This document shows positions 1 to 7,207 of a stretch of DNA of 64,000 bases, in pieces. Position 1 is the first letter of the stretch. Every line of letters starts with the position of its first letter. The stretch comes from Desmonostoc muscorum FACHB-395 (GTDB lineage: Bacteria; Cyanobacteriota; Cyanobacteriia; Cyanobacteriales; Nostocaceae): the NCBI RefSeq assembly GCF_014698035.1, contig NZ_JACJSF010000034.1, positions 1-64,000 of the forward strand. Direction: 5' to 3'. The notes below the pieces were generated by a model, which ran no database searches, was not told the DNA's origin, and saw only the letters and a list, made by a program, of their open reading frames with translations. Made by a program: the position numbers and the translations under genes.

Positions 1-104
1 AATTGCTAAATAAACTGCTAAATAAAGGAGGTCTTATTATTAAATGGGAGCGTAGAATTAAAAATAAAGGTAATGCAGTTTATTAAATTTAACTGCGTAA
101 CAGC

Positions 105-266
105 TTATCCGGCTATAGCTTCCTGATATCCAGCTACGGCTTCTTGATATTCGCCTACAGCTTGTGTAAATAGCTTTGTAGATTCTGCGTACCGTCCCAA
201 AGCTTTGTTTTGTCTAACTAGCAACAGGAATGCAGTAAATAAAGCAATCGTGAGTAGAATTTCCAT
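105..266 (-). CDS. Small membrane micro-protein (53 aa)
   Basis: Reading the minus strand from the ATG at 266 gives 53 codons ending in TAA. The product starts with a hydrophobic helix (about residues 2-17, ILLTIALFTAFLLLV), followed by a basic turn and a polar helical part. That part ends in a doubled motif, GEYQEAVA then GYQEAIA, which looks like an amphipathic or coiled segment. I do not recognise a family. No clear Shine-Dalgarno precedes the start, but a 7-bp stem-loop sits 7 bases upstream of it. The gene lies at the edge of the element-like region and is divergent from the regulator at 589. The intact short frame with a well-formed membrane helix supports a real gene, but short frames can arise by chance. 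Confidence 0.45.
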   Translation of the reverse strand: MEILLTIALFTAFLLLVRQNKALGRYAESTKLFTQAVGEYQEAVAGYQEAIAG

Positions 267-273
267 AGTGAAT

Positions 274-293
274 TGAGTTGGTAGAGCAACTCA
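274..293. other. Stem-loop next to the micro-protein start
   Basis: TGAGTTG at 274-280 pairs perfectly with CAACTCA at 287-293 around a 6-base loop. On the minus strand it lies just before the start codon of the 53-aa gene, so it could influence its translation. The sequence TTGGTAGAGC resembles a tRNA D-arm, but no full cloverleaf can be folded. Confidence 0.45.
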
Positions 294-303
294 TTCCACC
301 ATC

Positions 304-348
304 TACGGGTTCAACTGATGCAAGCATCGGAGGATACCCGTATTTTTG
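304..348 (+). terminator. Nested hairpin followed by a T-run
   Basis: TACGGGT (304-310) pairs with ACCCGTA (336-342), enclosing a smaller GATG/CATC hairpin (317-328). The right arm runs into ATTTTTGTTT on the plus strand, as in a Rho-independent terminator. Together with the stem-loop at 274-293 it may instead be a small structured RNA. Confidence 0.4.
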
Positions 349-588
349 TTTAGTTTTGCTTATTTGTCCGGTCATAACATTTTTTACTCGTTTTACTAAT
401 TGGCACGATTGAATGAGCTAACCCTCTGCGTAGTAAGCGGTCGTTGAAATATAGGCATCGCCGTCTCTGATTTGTTGTGAGATTCTAGAAAATGAGCGGT
501 GATATTGACCGCTCATGTTGTTTATGGAATTGGCGCTTTTCTCAACAGGTCTTAAAGACCGCTTGATTTGAGCGCCTGTTATGATATT
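349..588. promoter_or_regulatory. Spacer with two inverted repeats before the regulator gene
   Basis: No gene is seen here. A perfect 9-bp inverted repeat, ATGAGCGGT / ACCGCTCAT, lies at 492-500 and 508-516. A second set lies just before the regulator: GGTCTTAAAGACC (548-560) nested within AACAGG (544-549) / CCTGTT (575-580). Dyads immediately upstream of an XRE regulator are natural operator candidates; this is inference. Confidence 0.35.
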
Positions 589-843
589 ATGACTGTAGAA
601 CAAAAAAGGCAACAACTGCCACCTAAATCAGTGTTAAAAGCGCTTAGAGAAAATGCAGGCTTGTCACAGGAGCAACTCGCTGTCTACCTTGGTATCGCCG
701 TTTCCACTCTCAGAAGATGGGAGAACGAGGGGATGGAACCCTCAATGACTAGAAACCAATGGCGACTTTTTTGCCAAAGTGTTGGCGTGTCGTTTGATGA
801 ACTGCCTCAGAGTTTAGCTGCTCCTGCTGAAGCTACTGCCTAA
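589..843 (+). CDS. XRE-type helix-turn-helix regulator (84 aa)
   Basis: A short DNA-binding protein. The core LRENAGLSQEQLAVYLGI followed by STLRRWENEG matches the XRE/Cro helix-turn-helix pattern: the SQEQLA helix, then a recognition helix ending in the RRWE motif. The C-terminal half contains a helix around QWRLFCQSVGVSFDEL, a form common in cyanobacterial element-borne regulators. The frame is open from a TTG at 568, but ATG at 589 is preferred. No strong ribosome site precedes either. The inverted repeats just upstream suggest autoregulation. It probably controls the element genes that follow. Confidence 0.7.
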   Translation: MTVEQKRQQLPPKSVLKALRENAGLSQEQLAVYLGIAVSTLRRWENEGMEPSMTRNQWRLFCQSVGVSFDELPQSLAAPAEATA

Positions 844-1218
844 GTAGAAGGAAGAGCGCTAACAGTAGACCGAACAAGGCTCGTCAGGGTACAACCCCTG
901 AAATATTGTCGTGCGGATATTCCGCTTCCCAGTTCCAAACCAGGCAGAGATAGCAGCCTGCCAGCACTGAGCGAACACCAAAGACCTGCTAGGGGACAAC
1001 AACTAATTACTGACAACTGCATTCACCCGTAAGTCGTAGCGTCGCTGGGTTAGCAGTACTTACCTTCCCTCCATGCTGAATGTATTAATTGAAAACTGTC
1101 CTTACCCGTAAGTCGTAGCGATCGCGGGGTTAGCGGTTCCCATTAAAAATCCAGAGCAAGAAGCCCTGGATATCCCAAAAACAATGGACGAATAAATAAC
1201 GTTGAAAGAGTGGACGAC
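844..1218. repeat. Gap with paired 30-bp direct repeats, possible partition site
   Basis: No gene. Two near-identical direct repeats lie at 1025-1054 and 1104-1134, spaced 79 bp apart. Both share ACCCGTAAGTCGTAGCG and end in GGGTTAGC; the second has one extra base creating a GCGATCGC word. A small palindrome, GCGGA/TCCGC, lies at 913-925. Repeats directly upstream of a parM-parR pair are the expected place for a parC-type centromere or operator. Only two copies are visible, fewer than in classical parC sites. Confidence 0.4.
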
Positions 1219-2253
1219 ATGAATGTAACAGAAACACCGCAAAACGGATATCACGGGAAGGGAAGCGTTGACCTTCTGTATCCGCAAGCAGGACAAATAA
1301 GACCGCGAATTGTCTTTGACGGTGGTAATCGGTTCATAAAATGGCTAGATCCGGACAATAAACTGCGGTGTATACCCAGTTGTGTCAAAGAGCTTTCAGA
1401 ATCCCAGTGGAAGCGATTGAAGTACGATTACCAGTCAGTATTTCTTGAGGTTGATGGCAAGCGTTTTGTAATTGGGAAACTAGCCCAAGAACTTGGCGGT
1501 GAACCAACTTTTCAAAAAGATAAGTGTGAATTAGCAGAAATATTGGTACTGGTTGCCATCAAACCCAGTTCAGGATTTAGCCATCTTCGAGTTGAAAAGC
1601 TGTGTATAGCTTTGCCCAACTCACTTAACTCTGATGACGTGAAGGCGGTGCGACGGATAGCTAACCATCCATTAACTCGTGAATTTGTCCGCAATGGACA
1701 TGAAATCAGCTACACAGTGGCAGAAGTAGAACCCATCGATGAGACTTACCCCGCCTTCCTTTACGCCCAAAAACAAGGCTTCTACCAATTCCCGGAAGCT
1801 AAAAACGCAGTTTGGGACATCGGCGGTGGCACTTCGATCGCAAGGCTTTACACCCCAAACGGAACACTGATCCACGATGCTGAGGTAATTTTACCGGGAA
1901 CCAAGCAGTTAGCCCAGCAAATTGCTGCCGAACTCAAAGAAGCCTACAACCTCGACTACTCACCAGGTCTACCCGAAATCATGGATGCAATCGAACGCCG
2001 TGATTACCTCTACGGCATTGACTGCCTTAACTTTTGGGAAATTTACGATCGCAGTGCCTCCCACTGGGTAGAAGCTGCCCGCTCAGAAATTCGTTCTAAG
2101 TGGGCCAGCCACATGCCCCAACTCGGACACGTTTTAGTAGTTGGTGGCAGCGCCGAACTGTCCCGTCCGATTTGTGAAGCTACGGGCGATCGCTTTTTCA
2201 TCCCAGACCAACCGCAATTCTTCAACATCATAGCGATGGCACACATGGACTAA
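1219..2253 (+). CDS. ParM/StbA-like actin-fold ATPase (344 aa)
   Basis: An actin-like filament-forming ATPase of the kind that segregates plasmids. The phosphate-1 region is FDGGNRFIKW near the N-terminus, the phosphate-2 loop is WDIGGGTS near residue 200, and the adenosine loop is VVGGSAELS near the C-terminus. The length is usual for ParM-like proteins. The frame could begin at GTG 1210; ATG 1219 is chosen. Its TAA stop overlaps the ATG of the next gene (TAATG), which indicates translational coupling to the partner at 2253. With the upstream direct repeats this forms a candidate type II (ParMRC) partition module. It could instead be an actin-like protein with another role. Confidence 0.75.
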   Translation: MNVTETPQNGYHGKGSVDLLYPQAGQIRPRIVFDGGNRFIKWLDPDNKLRCIPSCVKELSESQWKRLKYDYQSVFLEVDGKRFVIGKLAQELGGEPTFQKDKCELAEILVLVAIKPSSGFSHLRVEKLCIALPNSLNSDDVKAVRRIANHPLTREFVRNGHEISYTVAEVEPIDETYPAFLYAQKQGFYQFPEAKNAVWDIGGGTSIARLYTPNGTLIHDAEVILPGTKQLAQQIAAELKEAYNLDYSPGLPEIMDAIERRDYLYGIDCLNFWEIYDRSASHWVEAARSEIRSKWASHMPQLGHVLVVGGSAELSRPICEATGDRFFIPDQPQFFNIIAMAHMD

Positions 2254-2501
2254 TGACACAAACCCGCATCGTGCTTGAGACAAAGCACAAACCCAAAGCT
2301 GACCGAATTATGGAAGAGACAGGAATTAGCACCTTATCTCAGCTGTTCTCAATATTGTTGGTTTGCTACGGCGACCACCTAGTTAGCTCTATGAAGTCAC
2401 CCACTGTACAGCTACCCACCGCACAGGCTAGCTCCGACTTACCGAAACTTCAGTCTAAACCAGCACAAACCAAACAATTTGCACCGCTAAGTGGGATTTA
2501 G
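2253..2501 (+). CDS. Small ribbon-helix-helix-like protein, candidate ParR (82 aa)
   Basis: The start codon overlaps the stop of the ParM-like gene by one base. The N-terminal half reads as a short strand (TRIVLETK) followed by two helices (PKADRIMEETG and STLSQLFSILLVCYGDHL). This beta-alpha-alpha order fits ribbon-helix-helix DNA-binding proteins. The C-terminal half is polar, low in structure, and rich in Pro, Ser and Gln. Position and size match ParR, the adaptor that links ParM filaments to parC. No family signature can be read with certainty, so the assignment rests on fold pattern and context. Confidence 0.5.
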   Translation: MTQTRIVLETKHKPKADRIMEETGISTLSQLFSILLVCYGDHLVSSMKSPTVQLPTAQASSDLPKLQSKPAQTKQFAPLSGI

Positions 2502-2594
2502 AAAGCGATAGCCATCCCGCACAGGTACACAATCGCTTCAATTCCACAGGGATGCACCTACACCGCAATGTAGACAACAAAAGGATCTTACCAA

Positions 2595-2786
2595 ATGACT
2601 AACACCAACACAAACCCCACGGCTAAGTATTACGTCTGTGAGGGCAGCGCCAACGCGGGAATAACAAAAGTAACTCCCACCGACGATCCAGAAAAGGCAC
2701 TCCAAGTCGCCCAGTCCAGCACCGAAAAAGTTCACTTTGTCAGCACCGTTAACCCGTTAGCTGGTGAGGTTGACGATGAAGTTTGA
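2595..2786 (+). CDS. Small hypothetical protein (63 aa)
   Basis: A short soluble protein with an Asn/Thr-rich start, not recognised. An AAGGA ribosome site lies about 10 bases before the ATG. Its 3' end overlaps the start of the next gene by 11 bases, typical of the packed plus-strand operon here. No membrane segment or known motif is visible. Confidence 0.5.
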   Translation: MTNTNTNPTAKYYVCEGSANAGITKVTPTDDPEKALQVAQSSTEKVHFVSTVNPLAGEVDDEV

Positions 2787-3240
2787 CCCGATAACAGTAC
2801 TGCTAACAGCAGGCACGAGTGTAAGTTTGCTTTTCGGCAGTGGCAACGTGACAAACACTTTCAATTCTCTTGGAAATGCCAGAGAGATGATGCAAACAGC
2901 CACAGCCAAGAATAACGAGCTACGAGCAACCCAGCAAGCGGCCAAGAACCAAGCCGCGATCGCAGATGAACGCTACAGGAGTGGGTGTTTAATCTTGCTG
3001 TACAAAGGGCAATTAGTTGCGATCGCTCAAGGTAAACCAGCCTACGACCCTGTGACAAAACAACCACTCCCCAAAGGCACAGTAGTCTGTGATGGGTACG
3101 GAACCACGGCAATTTTAGAGCCGCGAGATTTTGACGGTGATGGCAAGTTCCAGCCCGTCGTAGCATCGGAAGCTTTTACAGGGAATAGCCAGTTAATCAA
3201 GCAATCCCTTGAAACCAATAGGAGGGCAGCGTACCAATGA
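2776..3240 (+). CDS. Element-encoded protein with a Dx[DN]xDG-like motif (154 aa)
   Basis: The likely start is ATG 2776; GTG 2764 is also open. The N-terminus is mildly hydrophobic (ITVLLTAGTSVSLLFGSG), followed by a helical Gln/Ala-rich stretch and a C-terminal domain. That domain contains DFDGDGKF, which resembles a calcium-binding loop of the EF-hand or dockerin type. It overlaps the next gene by ATGA. Lying between the partition-like genes and the membrane/ATPase genes, it may be part of a membrane complex. Family not recognised. Confidence 0.5.
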   Translation: MKFDPITVLLTAGTSVSLLFGSGNVTNTFNSLGNAREMMQTATAKNNELRATQQAAKNQAAIADERYRSGCLILLYKGQLVAIAQGKPAYDPVTKQPLPKGTVVCDGYGTTAILEPRDFDGDGKFQPVVASEAFTGNSQLIKQSLETNRRAAYQ

Positions 3241-3908
3241 CCACGTTTTTTAGACGCAAGAAAGTCAAATTCAATCCTTCCAAAACTGCTCTAAAAATCG
3301 CTTGGTGGGGTGCAGTTGGCTTGGGTTTATGGATTTGTTACCTGAACATTGGGCCTTACGCCTATGTAGTCAAAGTTCTTTCCAGTCGGGTAATTGATAC
3401 CACACTTATTCAAGGTTTCTACGCGATTCCTCTATTAGGTAAATTATTTCAGGCTATCGGTTTAGTTAGCCATTGGGGAATAGGCTTGCTGATTTGGGCA
3501 GTAATTCAAGTGTGTCAAATTCTTCCCATACTCCTGAAACACAACAGGAGATACATGAAAAATGTCCTGGACGAAGTTACCAGTGGGGGAGTTTACCAAG
3601 TCGGTGAGAAAGACGATCCGGTAGTCAAGCAACTGAAGCGCCTGTATAACTTGCTGCCACTGCAATCAATGCGGAAAGCGAGAATCTACGCCAAGGTTTC
3701 CTATGGTGTTGATGCTGTGTTCTGTGCCATTGCTTATCCCCCAGTCCCTGGCGGTGATATTGGACAATTATTTTTTGTTCTGCTCACAGGGCAGTGGCAC
3801 TTAATTGATTGGGGTTCTGTTGCACTGATGGTAACTACCATGTTTGCAATTGAAATTTTAGTGAATGTAGCGCTTTGGTGGGCAGAAACCACCAAATACC
3901 TGAAGTAG
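3237..3908 (+). CDS. Multi-pass membrane protein (223 aa)
   Basis: The gene starts inside the stop of its neighbour (ATGA). Hydrophobic stretches are visible around residues 18-40, 60-100 (probably two segments), 150-180 and 185-215, so four to five membrane helices are likely. A charged cytoplasmic-type loop (about 105-145, with VTSGGVYQVGEKDDPVVKQL) separates them. The family is not recognised. Position before a membrane-anchored ATPase suggests it is a partner of that protein. Confidence 0.55.
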   Translation: MTTFFRRKKVKFNPSKTALKIAWWGAVGLGLWICYLNIGPYAYVVKVLSSRVIDTTLIQGFYAIPLLGKLFQAIGLVSHWGIGLLIWAVIQVCQILPILLKHNRRYMKNVLDEVTSGGVYQVGEKDDPVVKQLKRLYNLLPLQSMRKARIYAKVSYGVDAVFCAIAYPPVPGGDIGQLFFVLLTGQWHLIDWGSVALMVTTMFAIEILVNVALWWAETTKYLK

Positions 3909-3953
3909 AGGCGGGGAGGGGTACATCGCCCTCCCATTATTTTTGGATGTTTT

Positions 3954-5441
3954 ATGACCAATTTCAAACCGGAAAAATCTCGCAGTCCTGAAGACTGGCA
4001 AGAATTAGCTGTTGAGCGGGTTGATTCCCAAGACAGCAACCTTGGTGTTGGCGGTGCAATTATCGCTGGCTTGGTGCTGGGTGCTGTTGCTTCTCCTCTA
4101 ACCGGGGTGCTAGCAGGAGCGCTCATTTTGTACCATTCTTTCCGCAAAACTCATAGAGTTAATTCGGCTGAGGAGGCAATCAGAGATTATGGCTGTGTCG
4201 CTGCATTCCTTGAGGGTAACGACCTTAAGGATTACGTCCAACAAGTTGGTTTACCAGAGTGTGTAAACCAAATTAGCTGGGCCATCGACCGGGGACATAA
4301 CCCAAGTGCTGATGCCCAATCTCTGATGCCGAAGCAATCGCCGACTGCCATCCCTGCGACCCAACAAAGAGTTACCGCACTAGTGGGAAGTGCAACCAGT
4401 GCAGTAAGCCGGCTGCGCGGGGCAATTACCTCTCCCATTCCCCATTCCCCAATCCCCAATGATTTAATCGGTGCAATGAGCGATCGCATTCGCAACCATC
4501 TAATAATTGGGGCCCAAGGAAGCGGGAAGGGGCTGACTATTAGCAACGCCCTGGACGCAATTAAAACTAAACATCCAGACACGACTATTTTCTACATTGA
4601 CCCTAAAGGTGATGAAAAAGAAACTGGTTATTTTACTGGTAGAGTAGACATTCTCAAACGCACCAAGGCACTAGAGCAGAAACCATCTGCGGTGGTTGAA
4701 TGGTTTAAGGCAGCCATTAAAGAATTTCAGAGTACGGCTGGACAGAAGCTGCTAATTTTGGACGAAGCGACGTATCTATCTAGTTTGATGAAGAGTGCTG
4801 GTGAAGGTAGCTGGTTTAAATCAGTGATTATTAGCTTGGTTAGCGTTGGCGATTCCCAAGGGTGGAATATTTGGATTGTGGCCTTAAATCCAAATACTGA
4901 TGATATTGGCGTTAGCGGTGGAGTGCGATCGCAATTCATGCCACTAACACTAGTCACTGCTGAGAGCTTAACCACCTACACCGCTTTAATTGCAACTAAA
5001 TGGTTGCCAGTAGATCGCAAATTGCCATCAGAAGATATCCACAATTTATGCAAAGAATCTCCTGTTGGCAGATGCTACTACTACGGTCAATTTAATGACT
5101 GGTTTCCACTGCCAACGCTTCTCAACTTCTCTGGTTACGACCGCGACGCTAGAGCGAAGTTAGAAGGGTGCTTAGAGATAGTTCAAGCTGAACCACCTGA
5201 ACCGGGTTCTGAACCACTGAACCAACCATCTGACAGTGAATACAGCGATTCTGGCAACGGTTCAGAACCACGGTTCACGCCTCTGAACCTAACCCGTTCA
5301 CAGGTTCTAGCCATGATTAACGCCCTGAACTCTGAACTGAACCAAACCGAGATTATAGAGCGTCTCTGGCAGTGCAAGAAGGGCGGTTCAGCCGCTTGGA
5401 AGGAAGCTTACGCCCAGTTCAAACAGATTTTAGAGACATGA
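3954..5441 (+). CDS. Membrane-anchored P-loop ATPase, coupling-protein/FtsK-like (495 aa)
   Basis: The N-terminus has a hydrophobic hairpin (GGAIIAGLVLGAVASP and GVLAGALILYHSF, about residues 30-62). The ATPase core has Walker A GAQGSGKG (about residue 185) and Walker B LLILDEAT (about residue 264). The C-terminal 50 residues (RSQVLAMINALNSELNQTEI and on) look like a small winged or helix-turn-helix domain. Two N-terminal membrane helices with a RecA-like core recall VirD4/TraG coupling proteins and FtsK/HerA translocases. Residues around 160-167 (SPIPHSPIPN) are encoded by a CCCCATTCCCCA-type repeat seen elsewhere in intergenic DNA. It overlaps the next gene by ATGA. DNA pumping is inferred, not shown. 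Confidence 0.6.
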   Translation: MTNFKPEKSRSPEDWQELAVERVDSQDSNLGVGGAIIAGLVLGAVASPLTGVLAGALILYHSFRKTHRVNSAEEAIRDYGCVAAFLEGNDLKDYVQQVGLPECVNQISWAIDRGHNPSADAQSLMPKQSPTAIPATQQRVTALVGSATSAVSRLRGAITSPIPHSPIPNDLIGAMSDRIRNHLIIGAQGSGKGLTISNALDAIKTKHPDTTIFYIDPKGDEKETGYFTGRVDILKRTKALEQKPSAVVEWFKAAIKEFQSTAGQKLLILDEATYLSSLMKSAGEGSWFKSVIISLVSVGDSQGWNIWIVALNPNTDDIGVSGGVRSQFMPLTLVTAESLTTYTALIATKWLPVDRKLPSEDIHNLCKESPVGRCYYYGQFNDWFPLPTLLNFSGYDRDARAKLEGCLEIVQAEPPEPGSEPLNQPSDSEYSDSGNGSEPRFTPLNLTRSQVLAMINALNSELNQTEIIERLWQCKKGGSAAWKEAYAQFKQILET

Positions 5442-5995
5442 TTACTTTTGACTCTGCAATGAAAGATTGTCCAATTGGTTTAATTTGTAGCGATTTCGAG
5501 TGCGATCGCAGCTACTGCCAAAATTTAGCCAATCCCTGTCCATTGCCTTACTACATCAATCCTGTATGGTTGCCAGGGGTTAATTTATGGGTGGAAATTC
5601 CCGGATTTGATTACAACGTACCTAATGTGGAATATCTGATTATTCAAGCTGAAGAAGAGAATCGTTGGGCGGAAAGCGTCCGTCAAGAGCTTTGGCGCGG
5701 TGGCTGGTGGAAAGCTGAAGACCTGCCGTATCAACCGCATCCAGAAGGTGGATTACTAGTAATTCACCATTTAATACTTGATGAAGAGATAACTTTCTCT
5801 AGTCCCTGGCTTTACAACCCCAATAAGCCATACAACTGTTCACCCACCCACTGGGAAGAATTTATGCCACCTGTCCCGTTAGACGGGGGCAGACATCCGT
5901 TTACGGATGACTACATCGAGGACGACGGATTTTACCGTGACTTCCTGTTGCGCTGGCCTAGCGATTTCGTTGAGCAATATGAATATGACGACTGA
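5438..5995 (+). CDS. Cys-rich hypothetical protein (185 aa)
   Basis: The ATG overlaps the stop of the ATPase gene (ATGA); the frame is open further upstream to 5372. The N-terminal 35 residues carry five cysteines (CPIGLIC, FECDRSYC, NPC), suggesting a metal-binding knuckle. The rest is rich in aromatic and acidic residues and ends in EQYEYDD. The family is not recognised. It overlaps the recombinase gene, so the two are probably co-translated. Confidence 0.55.
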   Translation: MITFDSAMKDCPIGLICSDFECDRSYCQNLANPCPLPYYINPVWLPGVNLWVEIPGFDYNVPNVEYLIIQAEEENRWAESVRQELWRGGWWKAEDLPYQPHPEGGLLVIHHLILDEEITFSSPWLYNPNKPYNCSPTHWEEFMPPVPLDGGRHPFTDDYIEDDGFYRDFLLRWPSDFVEQYEYDD

Positions 5996-7145
5996 AGACA
6001 AGTGGATTAGCTCCGACCCTCGGTCAGACAAACTCTTACTGCGGTTTCGGGTCAAAGGCTTTCCTAAGCAATTTCAAATATCTACGGGGTTAAAAGACCT
6101 TAAACGCAATCGCGATATTGTGCGTTTACGTCGGGACGCAATAGCAACCGATATTTTATTGGGGCACTTTGACTCCACCCTAGAGAGATACCAGTTTAGA
6201 CCTAGCGAAATTGCAACTCCCCTAATTTCCCTTCTGCCAAAAGGTGAAGGCGACTTGGGGGAATTGTGGGAGATGTTTACAGAATTTCAGTCCAGGCAGA
6301 TAGAAGCAACCACAATCTACTCTACTTACAGAGTAGTAAGCAGAACTATCGATCGGCTGCCATCGCGCTCACTTTTAGACGCACCAAAAATCAGAAATTG
6401 GCTAATGGAGAACACAAGCCAGTTTATGGCTTCAAAATATTTACTCCGATTTGACCAATGCTGTCGTTGGGCTTTAGAGGAAGGAATCATCAGAGCCAAT
6501 CCGTTTGAGAGCCTCAAAAAAATTAAGAAAACCAAGAATAACACCGATGATTGTAGGGCTTTCACCATTGAACAGCGAGATGCGATCGTCGGAGCTTTTG
6601 AGTCTGATGACCGATGCAGTCATTACAGCAATCTCATAAAGTTTCTCTTTTGGACTGGTTGCCGACATGGTGAAGCATTTGCTCTTACCTGGAAAGATAT
6701 TTCGAGAGATTGCTTACAGATAAGCATCTCCAGATCAAAAAACCTTTTGGGGATAGAGAAAGGCACAAAGAACGGTAAAAGCAGAATATTTCAGTGCAGC
6801 GCCGGAGCCAAATTGCATGAACTATTGCTATCGATGAAGCCAACAGCATCAGGCGATTCCCGTATCTTCTCAACAAAAAGAGGCTGTCCAATGACTAGTT
6901 CGGCGTTGAGCCATGCTTGGAACCGAGACGGGAAAAACCAGACCGGAGTAGTGAGGAAGTTATCAAATCAAGAAATAACTCCCTACTTAAACCCTTATGC
7001 TACCAGGCACACTTTTGCAACTTGGGCGATCGCGTCTGGTAACTCCCCCGACAGAGTTGCCTACTGGATCGGAGACGATGTAAATACGGTACTTCGCTAT
7101 TACGTTCACCCAGAAGCTACTAAGGGCGAATGCCCAGATTTTTGA
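5979..7145 (+). CDS. Tyrosine recombinase / integrase (388 aa)
   Basis: A phage-integrase-family recombinase. The N-terminal part is an Arg/Lys-rich arm-binding region, the middle a SAM-like core-binding domain, and the C-terminal half the catalytic domain. Box I is FWTGCRHGEAFALTW with the catalytic Arg. Box II is NPYATRHTFATWA with the second Arg. The terminal nucleophile region is VLRYYVHPEA with Tyr. The usual His of H-x-x-R is Tyr, and the usual LGH is IGD. Starts at 5979 or 5985 are both possible within the overlap. It closes the element-like operon, suggesting this region integrates site-specifically. No attachment repeats were found in the window. Confidence 0.8.
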   Translation: MNMTTEDKWISSDPRSDKLLLRFRVKGFPKQFQISTGLKDLKRNRDIVRLRRDAIATDILLGHFDSTLERYQFRPSEIATPLISLLPKGEGDLGELWEMFTEFQSRQIEATTIYSTYRVVSRTIDRLPSRSLLDAPKIRNWLMENTSQFMASKYLLRFDQCCRWALEEGIIRANPFESLKKIKKTKNNTDDCRAFTIEQRDAIVGAFESDDRCSHYSNLIKFLFWTGCRHGEAFALTWKDISRDCLQISISRSKNLLGIEKGTKNGKSRIFQCSAGAKLHELLLSMKPTASGDSRIFSTKRGCPMTSSALSHAWNRDGKNQTGVVRKLSNQEITPYLNPYATRHTFATWAIASGNSPDRVAYWIGDDVNTVLRYYVHPEATKGECPDF

Positions 7146-7207
7146 TGATTAGCCGCGACTCATCCGCTACTCAAAAATATTTAATGAGATACGAGAAACA
7201 CGGGCTG

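Noticed and set aside
270-345. tRNA-like text (TTGGTAGAGC, GGGTTCAA)
   Set aside because: D-arm- and T-loop-like words occur, but no acceptor stem or anticodon arm can be formed; the bases pair better as two separate hairpins.
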